64,000 nt of DNA from Adiantum capillus-veneris (GCA_014529385.2 CM043955.1:152694140-152758139), one strand, 5' to 3'; positions 22,801-35,298 are shown, counted from the stretch's first letter. Numbers and translations are program-made. Notes: a model not told the origin generated them from the letters alone.

Positions 22801-23506
22801 TCAATGATGGACAAACAACTCAATCAGGAGAAAGAACTACCACAAAAGAAAAAAGCAAAAATCAAAGCATCAAGAAATGCAACAAGTTTGGGTATCAAAG
22901 TTAGATGTCATCCAAGCACCCAAAAAACACAGGTGAAGCAGCGGCTAATTCCAGTCAAGCTACTCAAAGCGCAAGGATTTTATGAAGGTAACACACAAAT
23001 ATAGTCACCAAAAGTTATAGCTCAACTTGGAAACATGACGATCATTCAAGAAGCACAAGCTCCACCCAAAGGCACACAATCAATAGGCAATGCCAACAAA
23101 CAGTCACCACTAAGGGTGCTACAACCTCCAGATGGATACCTTGTCATCAATTACAAAAGCAAGGCTTCTACAATGGAAATCATTAAATATGGCTACCGAA
23201 GCCTAGTGTCCATCAAGCCAAAGCAGAAGAGAAGGTTCCAAAGATGGTCACACAAGGACCAAAAATAAGATGGGTTCAAAAATTGCTAGTGGAAATTCAA
23301 TTACAAAGAACCAAACACATCAACAATCGCTTCGCAAGGGAAATAACACAAAGGCTACATTAGTCCCTACTAGAGTTGAAGGACTTGTTTCACAAAGTAG
23401 TGTCAACATACGACAAGCAAGTCAAGAGGAGCCAAAATATGCCAAACTACTTGACAAAATGGTGGCATCCAATGACCAAAACAATGGAAGAGGCCTAAAT
23501 TTCTAG
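19889..23506 (+). pseudogene. Plus-strand retroelement ORF remnant with retropepsin, related to A
   Basis: A chain of plus-strand frames. From about 19889 a Lys/Glu-rich coiled-coil-like stretch (MVAKRLQEKVALETELNQIK) with one stop leads into 20056-20412. At 20799-21062 comes AILDSGVGIAID, a retropepsin loop with intact DSG, and at 21064-21260 IILDRLFMRQLKMVQDWG, which aligns with ILGRPFM and the following residues of element A's protease. At 21893-22234 AAVIDPKATKNLM looks like a second, more decayed protease-like loop (DPK). 22358-23506 is Lys/Gln/Thr-rich with no domain. Stops and shifts occur throughout. No gag lies upstream on this strand. It converges on the minus-strand gag of element F, so it may be an antisense extra ORF, an inverted segment, or another element. 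Confidence 0.5.
21232..21389 (+). repeat. Near-identical 79-bp tandem duplication
   Basis: 21232-21310 and 21311-21389 are the same 79 bases with a single G/A difference. It sits just after the protease's second motif. 79 is not a multiple of three, so the duplication shifts the frame. Confidence 0.95.
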
Positions 23507-23668
23507 AACTTATGGAATTGGGTTTCTGGCCTTGAACAGATAAGTCCAAGTCACCATTAAAAATACATGGCTAAAAGTCAGAGTCGGGTAATTAAGCCAC
23601 TAAATGAGCGAGGAACTAGTCCCAAAGCTTCATGTAATATTCTATGTGGTCTAAGCATCTAAGCTATT

Positions 23669-25463
23669 CTAGGTACTGCTCAAGCTGGAAGAGTTGAGCA
23701 TATTTATGTTGTGTCGCTCATGCTGGTATAGGTGAGTGTAAGAGTCAAAGTCATTGTAGTATAGTGGTAATTGAAGGAGGAAGTCAACATTCATTGCTGC
23801 TTTCCCCTTGTAGTATGGATTCTTAGCACAGTGTTGGCATAGATGGTCTCTACCACAACGTTTACAGAATACAAATAATTTTATTTGTGAACCCTTGTTT
23901 GGACAACTTGATGCCCAATGATCACCTCCACATTCATAGCATGGACCTTCTTGTTTCATAGCTGGTGATCCAGCCGATGGTTGTTCTTTCCTTGTGAGAA
24001 TGTTCTTTGAACCATACTCTTGATTGGCTATGAGCATGAGCGTATTTGCATCCATGGAGTACTGGTTTTTCATGGGTTTTGACAGATGTGCTGGCTGAGT
24101 GTAGTTGACTACTACTCTAGCATCATTCAAAAGATGCGGTCGCTACCCTAGCATTTGTTGCAGCTTTGGTTGAGTGCTACAGCATGGAGTGGAATGATCC
24201 CCTCCATAAGTATTACACCTCCTTAATTGAGGTTGTCGTACATTCAGGTTCTATTTGTAGCCTTGGTTTATTCTTCTAATCACCCCCTCGACCACTTGAT
24301 CACTGATTGGTTCCCAAGGATTTTGAACATCTCTCTTTGTTTTTTATTCACTCTTTGGGAATGAGGCACTGTATCTTCAGTCACCTCTCCATAGGCCTTA
24401 CAATTTTCAACTAGATATAGAACTTCTCTAGTGACTTGCTCAAACGTCGTGCATCCTTTCAAATGCAGGTCCTTTTTTAGAGTTTCATTTCTCAATCCCT
24501 CAATGAAGAGAACTAACAATCTCTCATCTTGCGATATCTCTCTCACCGGACATATGTCCACGTACTGTTTGAAGCGAAGTAGAGCTTCCTTCACTCTCTC
24601 ATTCTTTTTCTGTTTGAAAGTGTAGATTTGGGACACTGGTTGTGTTTGATTCCCCTTCTTAAGAAATCATCTACAAAATCTTGTAAGAGTTGTGCTATGT
24701 TGGGAAAATCATCTCTATTTAGTAGGTGGAACCAACTCAAGGTTGTTCCTTCCAATGTCAACCCAAATCCCTCATATTGAGTATGAAAATTTGCAATATG
24801 TTTAGCTCTCAAAACTTGTTTGAAGAGTGAGACATGAGTATAAGGATCCTCTGACCCATTGTATTTTGTCTTGACACATTGAGCCACTTGATGTGGTCTT
24901 AATTGTTTTGGTCCACTCACCAATCTCACCAATTTGTCGTCTCGTGGAAAGACGTCTCTCGTCCCCTCCTCTTGTCTAGGAGAAAATCCTGGTGGAATCC
25001 TCTCAGAAATGTGCTCTGGCATCGTTTTTGACTGAAAGTAAATAGAGATTGGAGTACCCTTGTATGTATATCTCTCTAGGTCAAGTGGATCGACAAGTTT
25101 GTATTCACGTCCATACTTATCTGCCATCAAAACTTGCACTCCGTGGGCATCTGTATATGTGAAGGCATAGAGGCTCTTATGGAATGTCAACTCTTTAGCA
25201 TTAGATTTCACACACTTGTAGAAGATATATGGATCCCCATTTTTGAACCTATATATGCCCTCATGAGCATAATCTGTAAGCACTCTCATGGATTCATTGG
25301 TTCTAATGAATCTCACATTCGGTTTGTTTATCAGAGGATGCCTCTCCTCTAGGTATTCTTCCAATCCCCCTATTGAAGGCATCACAGTGTTTCTTGCATT
25401 TTTATGTCTCTGAGTGGAGTATAAAATCTTGGTGGTGGATGATTTGTCATGTTTTAGACTCAC
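23669..25463 (-). pseudogene. Element F gag with two zinc knuckles
   Basis: The 24591-25463 frame (290 residues) starts MSLKHDKSS, has a basic N-terminal part and, near residues 200-270, a capsid-like gag segment (FGLTLEGTTLSWFHLL). It continues by frameshift into 24280-24636 (FKQYVDICP, LLVLFIEGLRNETLK), typical of retrotransposon gag. The 23669-24130 frame has CYECGGDHWASSC and CKRCGRDHLCQHC, two C-X2-C-X3-H-X4-C knuckles with all metal ligands present. Gag would form particles and bind the leader RNA. At least two frameshifts separate the pieces. Confidence 0.7.
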
Positions 25464-25862
25464 TCAAAACTCTCAAGGTAGTACTTGACAAACTCACTTT
25501 GTCTTAGTGCAACTTATCCCCTCTTACCTCTGATTAGGTCTCTTAGAAGTTAGGAATTTCTGACTTTTTGGTCTTTGGAAACTAGTCTTGGGATACCCTA
25601 AAAGGCTGGATTTAAGTCATATTGCTTGCAAGCTTTCTTCCTGACTATACCTTACTCAATTTGGAGTTCTCTACCAAACGTTAGAGCACTTTTAGTGAAC
25701 TGCACTTGAAACAGCACTCAAAATAGTTTCAGGACTAGAACACAAGAACTTTGGCTTGTTTCTTGGTCTCCATAAGGTATTTTTAGCTCAAACTTGAGAT
25801 TTGGGATATACTCGAGTATGTCTACAAGACCATCAAGTTAGATACCCCCACTATGCTGAGGT

Positions 25863-27633
25863 ACATGGATCGCGATCCATGTTCCCTGTTAAAGTTTTTT
25901 CTCCAAATTTTGATTGTGTGTAGACAAGGTCATGTGCAGGCTCTATACTAATTTTCATCAAATTCTGAGGTTGAGGTACATGGATCACGATCCATGTTCA
26001 ACCACATCTAGACTTGTCCTCTTAGGAGTTTGTTCTTGACTATGTTCACAAGCTAAATCTCAAATCGTTTTGGACTTGTTTTGACAGGTCAAATGCCCAA
26101 CTAGGTCTGCACAACAGTTTTTAGTCTGTCACCTATTTTGCTCCCGTTTTATCCAAATTTGCTCATTTTTTTCAAAACTGGACTTGGTGATATGTTAGCA
26201 CTACTGATTTGGAAAGATTCAACTCAAGTTGTCACTATGGGTACATGGATCGCAATCCATGTTTGGAGCCCAAATTGACTTTTTTTGGTACCATCAGAAT
26301 CAGCATGATTAGGAGGTCCTATGGTATCAATTTTTTTGAAAGGACCTCTGGCTTGAAAGTTAGGTCAATTCTGACATTTGCACACAGTACTTGGCAATTC
26401 TGGGCTTTTGGTCTGGTTTTTTATATCCAAATTTAGTTTTGAGAAGATCGCTAGATTCCTTGTGATGTCCTGTAGCTATGGTGTAAGTTTGGTATCAGTT
26501 TGTGACAAAGGAACATGGATCGTGATCCATGTACCTATGTGTCAGATTGCACTGAAACTTCGCACACAGCTTCCCCTTGGTCTCCTAATGCTAGCTATGT
26601 GGTTTTTGTGTGATTTGGACTTGTTTAGGCCAAATAAAAGTCAATCCGTAGGTTTGTTTAGGGTCTTCCTCTTTGAACAGTTTTTGGCTCTTTTGACCCA
26701 CTTTTTGAACTTTTTTGACAAAAATTCTTTGGGGACTTTTGTTCACAATGGTCTCTGCCAAAAACTTTCTGTCCAAAAATTTCTCTGGGGTACATGGATC
26801 GCGATCCATATTCCACCACTTTTGGATCTAAGTTTTTGGTGTGTTGATAGCTTATGGTGTTTGTAGCTTGCTCCACAAATCTTTTTGATTTGGATCAGTT
26901 TTGCCCTACCAAAACTAACTTCTACTATCTTTTGTGACAGTTTTGACAATGAACTGTTTTTGTATATGGTTCTTTTGGGAAAGTTGTTCCAAACGGTAAC
27001 AGCTACCTACTGCTCAAAACTTAGCCAAAAGAATTTCAAATTTTTTTCATGAGATACATGGATCGCGATCCATGTTTGGGTAGCCAAACTGACATTTCTT
27101 GGTACCATCAAAATCAGCATGTTTACTGGATGCTATGATATCAAAAGTTTTGGATTTGGACTAGTTTTTGTCATTCAAAATCAAGTTTTCCTATCCATCT
27201 TGCGGTTTTTGACTAGTTTCTATATTTGGCTATTTTGACCAACTTTTTTCAATTTTTTGACATGGTGCCTTTTGGGAAAGTTGTTCCACTAGTTATCAAA
27301 GATGTACTTGTCAAATATCAAACCCCAAATGTCAAAAAGGTACATGGATCCCAATCCATGTTTGGTAGCATTTTTTCATGAATTTTGTTGTGCAGGTTCT
27401 CTATCCCTTGTAGAAGCCAAATCTCACCCCTTTTTGAATTTGGATCCCAAAAACTTAAAAAATCCCAAATTTATGGTTGTTTTGCTGATTTTGCTCTAAT
27501 TACCAATTTTGATGTGATTTTTAAGTTTTTCTTTCAAGCAAACTGGATCAGAGCAATATCCCAATGATGTACAGTGTCATTGATCACTTTTCACCAAAAA
27601 TAGTCTCTGGGTTACATGGATCACGATCCATGT
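25863..27633. repeat. Palindrome array I (8 copies, 20-bp dyads)
   Basis: Half-site ACATGGATCG followed by its reverse complement. Copies: 25863-25882, 25978-25997, 26243-26262, 26513-26532, 26792-26811, 27056-27075, 27342-27361, 27614-27633. Spacing is 264-286 bp except the first (115). The eight-base arms ACATGGAT and ATCCATGT differ at only one base across all sixteen arms, while the DNA between copies is strongly diverged. Central four bases: CGCG three times, otherwise CACG, CGTG, CGCA or CCCA. Confidence 0.95.
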
Positions 27634-27862
27634 TCCTCCACATAATCTTGCAAAACTTTCCAGATTGCTTCTAGATAGTCTGCTAATGCCCTTGATCCCC
27701 CAAATTTCTCAATTTGGATCACTTTTGAGGTCTCTACCATCAAAATTTCAAAATTTCAAAATTTCAGAGTTATGGTCGTTTTTGCCAAAGTATGGTTTTC
27801 ACCCTTTTTTCCCTCAATCTTTTAGCCCAAATTTCATGGTGGTAGTTTATACTTACCCTACT

Positions 27863-29153
27863 CCTAAGTACTGCGTATGATGTCTATGGGATCAAATTTT
27901 GGAAATGTCTTTACCTTAGGTCCCTCTCATCATAAGCAACAAGAATATATGATCACAACAATGTATAAAAGCTCAAAATTTCTCTCAAAACACAATTTCA
28001 CATGTCACCTTCCATGAAGTGCAAAATCACACTTTTCTCTCAAGATATATAACCAAAATGATTCAAACTTGGTGTGGATGCTCAAAACACTGTGTCAAAG
28101 CATCCTATCATGACAAATGGTCAGTTTTGTTCAAAAATTTACCCATGAGATATCCTACGCGTATGATGTCTATGTGCTCCAAATTGAATAAAATTTGGTC
28201 TCTAATCTTGTTTTCTGGTGCTAAATACCCTGGTAAGCTCTGAGGTAAGCTTTGGTCCCTAAAATTTCCTTTAGACATCATACACGTATGATGTCTAACT
28301 GGTTAATTTGAAGTGAAACTCACTCCACAGATCTCCCACCTCACAAGCAACTCTGAGCAGCTTTCTGAATACAATTCCAACACTTTTTGTGCTAGATATG
28401 ATCAATTCAATCATTCACTTTGCCCAGATCCGTCTTCTGGCCTTTACAAGCCCAAAAATTCTTCAAATTCAATGGAATTTTTCCGATTTCCTTCTTAACT
28501 GCTCTAGATCACAAGGTTGCACTCAAATGTATCTTTTGACCTCAAATCTGGCCTCTAGGACATCATAAGTGTATGATGTCCTAGTGGTCAGAATAGACTT
28601 CTATTTCTATCCCAAGTGCTCCTTGGTATGTTCACATGCACATGTGCTCTCAACAAATTTTGGAAATCAAAATTACACAAAATCACCACTTGTTGACAAG
28701 GAAATCCCCCGAAAGAGTAAAATCCCCTCAATTCTCAATCTATATGCCCGAATGAAATGAAACTTGGTGTATGTGCTCCACACAACATGCAAAATAGGGA
28801 TATAACAAAAAAAAATCAATTTTGCTGCCAGAATTACCCTTCAGACATTATACGCATACGATATCTGCTGATGAATTTTTTGCCAGAATCTAACCACAAG
28901 CATCCTCAAGTCTCTAGGACTGGTTTTCAAGCACTTCTACCAATTTTCATGCAAAAATATGCTCAAAATCACAAGTTTCTCTTTTTTCCGTTTTTGATAC
29001 TTTGTCCTTTGTCTTCTGGGCACCAAGGGTTGGTCAAAACCCTAGTCGCAAGGTGTACTTAGGGTTAAAGACCCTTTTAAACACTCTAGTGCCATCAAGT
29101 TTGTTAAATTTGGTCTTCAAATGCCTCTTGAGGCATCATACTCGTATGATGTC
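27863..29153. repeat. Palindrome array II (6 copies, 22-bp dyads)
   Basis: Half-site GACATCATACG followed by its reverse complement. Copies: 27863-27884 (left arm degraded), 28149-28170, 28274-28295, 28559-28580, 28844-28865, 29132-29153. Spacing is 285-288 bp except one of 125. It follows array I with one 249-bp step, so the rhythm continues while the palindrome changes. Confidence 0.9.
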
Positions 29154-29674
29154 CAAGTTTGTAGAATTTCAATTTTTCTTCACAGAACTCTTGCAAATGC
29201 CTGTTATATGCACAGATCAGTCATGAAAAAATATCAGCAGAAACCTCTTTATTGCATTTTTACCCTCAAAATCAACTTTTTTGTGATTTTAAATGCAAAC
29301 AAGCACTTCATCAAATAAATTAGTGATGATAGATGTAGATCAAAATCAGACCACTTACCTAAAGCTACTCCTACACATCATATGGGGTTTTGCATTTATG
29401 AGTAGAAAAATGCTTTGCTGCCACACACGGACTAGAAAAGGCTTTTATCACCTCACAAATCACTCAACCACCAACAACTACTTTAATCTACAACTAATAC
29501 TACAAATCCTAACTAAATCTATCTAGTGACAGACGCTCGGCGAGACACACGCTTTACTTGATCTCGAAATATCCTCTTCTGGATCCACTTAATAAAAATG
29601 CTCTCTTTAGTCAAAACTAAACCAAGAAACCATCACACGAGTGTTAGTAGGATTACCTACTCTAGTCCTTGTGT

Positions 29675-29691
29675 CCCCGATTATGGTGCCA
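29675..29691 (-). other. Primer-binding site of element F
   Basis: Minus strand TGGCACCATAATCGGGG, one base from the LTR (which starts TGTTACGAGAGG on the plus strand at 29693). Shares TGGCACC and CGGGG with the PBS of element A. Confidence 0.55.
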
Positions 29692-29692
29692 A

Positions 29693-30536
<844 letters not shown>

Positions 30537-30699
30537 ATTGATGTTTTTAACCATAATCCGCATCATTTCATAACTTTCAAAAACTAAGACTTTGGTATAA
30601 AAAGTGAGTTATGATGTATTGTTGACCCATGGGTCAACACAGTGTCTAGGTAACATTGAAATTAAAAATTTTGTGAAGAAGTTTTCTCAATGCCGTTTT

Positions 30700-33102
30700 T
30701 TGCATAACAGGTCTAATAAAGTCTTCTACGGGTTGTGCTATATAGCACGTGTTGGTCTTGCTTGGTTTCTCCTCTTTTCATGTATCTTTCACATTAGGTG
30801 CATGCATTTGCCATGGGTAACAACAACACAAAATTGTTCAAGATGTTTGCTTCTGATGATAGATTAGATGGGGACTATTATCATATGTCTTACATGATCC
30901 AACATGTCCTCGTGTCAAAGGACGTTTGGAATATTGCTGTTGTGAATGACAATTATTTCACACTTGTTGACGCACTTTATGTACCTGGGATCAAGAAGAA
31001 CCTTTTGCATGTATTCGCACTTGGTAAACTTAGTCTTGTTGTGAAATTTATGGATGACATATTTACAGTTCATGATCTCAGTTTTGGTGATGAGATTGTT
31101 GCATCAGACATTTTGTGTCGTGGGCTGTATAAGCTCACTTTGTATGACAAGTGTGGGCAAAATTTTTCAAATGCAGTTGTGGATTCTAAGGCTATTTCAG
31201 ATGCAAAACTTTGGCATGCATGTTTTAGACATTTGAATTTTGCCAATTTGCTGCGTTTGCAAAAAAATGATATGGTTGCTTCTTTGCTGCCTCTTGAAGC
31301 ATTTGTTAAGCATGTTTGTGAAGGTTGTATTTTGGGTAAGATGGAGCGTTTGAAGTTTACATAGGATGGTTCAATTAGCGCTACATGCAGGTTGCAGCTT
31401 GTGTATAGTGATGTTTGTGGACCCATGCAAACTCCGTCCTTGGGCAATTACCTTCACTTCATGACTTTCATTGATAATTACTCCAGCCATGCATGGGTGT
31501 ATCTGCTTAAGGTGAAGTTCGAAGTATTTATGAACTTTAAGAAATTTCTAGCTATGGCTCAAAATGTGTGTAAATATACTATGGACACCCTCCGTTTCGA
31601 TTGAGGGGGGAGAATATGTCTCATGCATTTAATGCATTTCTAGCTAGTTATGGGATAAACATCAATATACAATGCCGTATACACCTCAACAAAATGGTGT
31701 TGCTGAAAGGAAGAACAATTCGCTTATGGAGATGGCAAGAGGTATGGTCAAAAGTCAAGCTTTGCCACATTTATGTTGTCTTGAGGCCATCATGTGTGCC
31801 ACTTATGTACTCAACAAGTGTCCTATGAAAGCATTGATGTCTTTGAATCCATATGAAGCATGACATGATAAAAAGCCATCTATTGATTACCTGCGTGTTT
31901 TTGGGTGTTTGGCTTATGCTATGTTACCACAAATGCAATGTAGAAGATTGGATGATAAGGATGTCAAGTGCATTTTTGTTGGTTATGGTGCTGGAAGCAA
32001 AGGTTACACGCTGTACCATCTGCAAACAAAGCGTATCTTGGTTTCACTAAATGTTGGGTTTGTGGAAGATTCTGTTCAGCCTTGTTGTCATGTACTAGAG
32101 ACAGGTATTGTAAGCTCACAAGACATTTATGATAGTTTATTGCCTCTTTTTTATGGTGGAAGTTCGAATGTAAATTCCAATGAGGCAAACATACAACGTA
32201 TGGGGATTTTTGAAAATGTTACAGATCAGCCACTTTTTGATGCAGATGTACATGATGTACTTGATGAGGAAATGGCTGAGAATGAGCATGCTATAGGTAT
32301 GCCAAAATGGCTGGTGCATACTTTGCATGATAGTAAATTGGATGCACCTTTGTCTATGTGTACCTGTTTAGGTTCTCGCCATGCATCTTATGCACCAGAT
32401 TCCTATGCTTTGGTTGGTTTCGGTTTATGTGATGTTGAGAACCTCTGTCTTTTGATGAAGCACAAAATTCAAAAATATGGATGACTGCCATGCAATCATA
32501 ATATGATGCACTTATAGAAAATGACACATGGACTTTATGTGATTTGCCTTTTGAAAAAAGGCCACTGGTACAAAGTGGGGTTACAAGTTGAGGCATAAGA
32601 CGGATGGTGAAATTGATCGCTATCAGGCTTGACTTGTTGCAAAAGGCTATGCACAGTAGACAAGCATAGATTATGAAGAGACCTTTGCTCCCACTTGTCA
32701 CATGACTACTGTGCATTTTCTATGTACATTGGCAGCTCATTTTGATTGGGATGTACATCAATCAAACATTCTTACTGCTTTCTTGAATGGTGACATATTT
32801 GAGGAAGTTTATGTAATGCAACCTCACGGTTGTGTCAAGAAAGGAGAAGAGGATAACGTGTGCAAATGTAAGAGAGCTTTGTATGGGTTGAAGCAGACTC
32901 CTCATGCTTGGCATGAGAAAGCTGAGACTCATTTGGTCAAATGACGCTTTCGTAACAGTCCAACAGAAAGCACTTTGTATGTGAAGCGTGAGGGTCTCAT
33001 CATTGTTCTTTATGTGGATGATTTGCTGAAGAAGGAGGCTCATATTACTGAATTTAAGGCTGATTTGAATGCTACTTTCAAGATGAAAGCTAGAGACCTT
33101 TA
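30700..33102 (+). pseudogene. Ty1/copia pol remnant (integrase and RT)
   Basis: Domains in order: 30798-31364 with the protease-integrase linker (YVPGIKKNLLHV) and gag-pre-integrase (LWHACFRHLNF...CEGCILGKM, the H-H-C-C zinc ligands); 31392-31604 with DVCGPMQTP and TFIDNYSSHAW (first catalytic Asp); a second Asp region at RFD then a stop; 31672-31863 with YTPQQNGVAERKN (catalytic Glu); 31909-32484 integrase C-terminal part; 32702-32944 RT with ILTAFLNGDIFEEVYVMQP and CKRALYGLKQTPHAWH; about 33003-33020 LYVDDLL, the catalytic Y-V-D-D box. It breaks off at about 33102 in unrelated repeat DNA, so RNase H is absent. Many stops and frameshifts. No LTR pair was found. Confidence 0.85.
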
Positions 33103-33190
33103 GACTCAGAGAGACTACCCTCCTTAGGAGCAAAGGACCTACACATAGAGGATCCATGCAGAGTTAGATGGTACTACTTAAGATGACCCA
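33103..33190 (-). repeat. Inverted copy of the 33.9-kb repeat at the copia break
   Basis: On the minus strand this segment matches 33890-33980 (CTACACATAGAGGA here, TCCTCTATGTGTAG there, and the surrounding AGACTACCCT/AGGGTAGTCT). It forms a long potential hairpin with the direct repeats to the right and marks where the copia pol stops. Confidence 0.65.
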
Positions 33191-33734
33191 TCAGAAGTTA
33201 CCTAGTCACATTCTCATTAGGGTTTCCTTTTGATTGAGCCACGCAGCTTGGTCGCTCATGATGCTTGTGAATGTGAGATCAGATGCATGCGTAGCACTGC
33301 CTGGAGTGGAAACTGAGGCCGAAATGAGCCTGAGTCAAAAATATGAGTAGACCAAGATTTACAAGCTATCCTGAAGTATTTGTTGACTTGATGCCACTCA
33401 ACAAAGCTCACAGAAATTAGAGAAAGTGAGCAGGCGTGTGCTGGAACTACTTGCGACTAAGCCCGAGAGGACGCAACCAATTCTACTTCCAAGTGTTGGA
33501 ATTAGGGTTACAGGGAAACACACCCAGCTTGGAGAAGATGAAGGAAGCTCAAGGCACCCAACAGAGAGTGTATTACTTAGTGTGCAATGAAAAGCTAAGA
33601 TAGCCCTAGAGTGATGGGTGTATATACAATACACGAGAGAAAAAAACCTCCTAGTGAGGGAAAAAAAACCCCGGCGGTCCTAAGTGTGTTTTCACACATC
33701 GCTATCACATGTATATGGTAACATGTATAAGCAA

Positions 33735-33830
33735 TGAAAACACTTGCAGATCTCATAACATGTTGTGGATTGGCAAATATAATACTTCTCTATCTTAGGC
33801 TCTCTCTTGCAAACCTGGCATAATCTCTCC

Positions 33831-33865
<35 letters not shown>

Positions 33866-34760
33866 TGTCGAGTAGTCCTACTATAAAAAGTAGTGATCTA
33901 ACTCTGCAAGGGTCCTCTATGTGTAGGTACTCAGACCTCTACTCCTAAGGGTAGTCTCTATGAGTCTATGGGAAGATACCTAGGCACCTTTGATTATAGT
34001 AATCCAAGATATGGGATAAGGATCAAAAGCCCTCTTTATATAAGCAATCAAAATGCCCACAAGTCTCATAGTATATTGTGCATTGGTAGATATAATGTAT
34101 CTTTGTAATCATTCGCTCTCTCTGGAAAACTTGGAATAATCCTCCTCTAGGGGGCCATCCCAAGTAGTCCCACTATATAAAGTAGTTTTGACTTTGCATG
34201 GATGCTATATGTGTAGGTTCTCTCCTCCTAAGGGTAGTTTCTTTGAGTCTACAGATCTCTAGTAAGTAGAGACCTAGGCACTTCTGACTTGAGCGGAGGA
34301 GGGGGGATCGATATGTATATACAAGAACTATTTCTAAAATTGTTTATTGGTGAATTTTTTACAAATAAAATACATCCTTTTTCTATGTTGAATTCGTGAT
34401 TTTTTTTTCAAATTTCATTTTATGGTACCCTTTTGTATCTAAAAATATGAGAAAAAGTGAAATTTATTAACCCTTTCAATTGCACTCACATGATAGTCAC
34501 ATAATTATCAAGTGACCCCCCCCCCCCCCCCATACGTCTAATCATAGTAATCCATGATGCAAGATAAGGGGCCAAATCCTGCTCTGTATAGGCAATAAAA
34601 ATGCCTACAGATCTCATAGTATCTTTTGCATTGGTAGATATAAATGCTTCTTTGTCTCTAGCTCTCTCTGGCAAGCCTGACATAATCTCTCCTCTAGGCC
34701 CATCCCGAGTAGTCCCACTGTAAAAAGTAGCAATCTAACTTTGCAAGCTTGAAAGACTAT
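33735..34760. repeat. Three diverged copies of an about 290-bp repeat
   Basis: Each copy has CTCATA...TTGGTAGATATAAT, CTCTCTCTGG, a stretch near AGTAGTCCCACTATA-AAGTAG (33871, 34163, 34709) and AACTTTGCA. Copies 1 and 2 continue to a shared CTCCTAAGGGTAGT end. Poly-G of about 31 (33833-33863) and poly-C of about 23 (34508-34530) interrupt the array. No coding potential. Confidence 0.75.
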
Positions 34761-34812
34761 TGGTGAAGGCTAAGTCGTAGAGAGAACTTGCACCAAAGAT
34801 CAAGAAATATGT

Positions 34813-35298
34813 GTGAATGATGATACAACTATCAAAGAAAGTGCTTTCCTTTTGAATCTATGTGAAGCAAAGGAATGTTGTGTTCATAGGTTAGATTTGG
34901 CTAACGGTGTAAACATGTCTCTGGACATGGATATGATGAAGAGCAAAGTTCAAACAATGTTGAGAACAAAGGGAGCCTATGAGAACATTTCTATGGAAAT
35001 GGAGATGTCAAACACTAAAGTTGATACAATATTGGAGAAGACGAAAGCATATGTAAATAGCATGTAGATGATATATCATAACACGCATGCTGCTTATTTC
35101 AAAAGCATGTGCTTTATTGCAGCTACAAGAGTTGTCAAGGTGCGAAGTGGTGTTGAGTCAGTTAGAGATGTGGGGAGGGGAATGAAAAGGCGATACTTTT
35201 ATAGGTCAATGATTGAGAGAATGGTTCGCAACTCTCGAGTAAAAGAAAGGAGTAAGTTTGGGCGGCCCTTGGGCCTTCAGGATGTGTGGAAGGAGTGA
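34813..35298 (+). other. Open frames of unknown nature
   Basis: Two consecutive plus-strand frames (34813-35067, 35068-35298), separated by one TAG. The first is Met/Lys/Glu-rich with a repeated pattern (SLDMDMMKSKVQTML, then SMEMEMSNTKVDTILEK), suggesting a coiled coil. No domain is recognised and the second frame is basic without motifs. Could be a remnant of element-borne sequence. Confidence 0.2.

Noticed and set aside
26378-26949. Frames up to 162 residues across palindromes, with recurrent WIAIHVP or MDRDPC
   Set aside because: The recurring peptides are simply the palindrome read in different frames and strands; flanking translation is not conserved.
25863-29153. CRISPR-like array
   Set aside because: Repeats are palindromes 270-288 bp apart in plant retroelement DNA with no cas genes; spacing and context do not fit.
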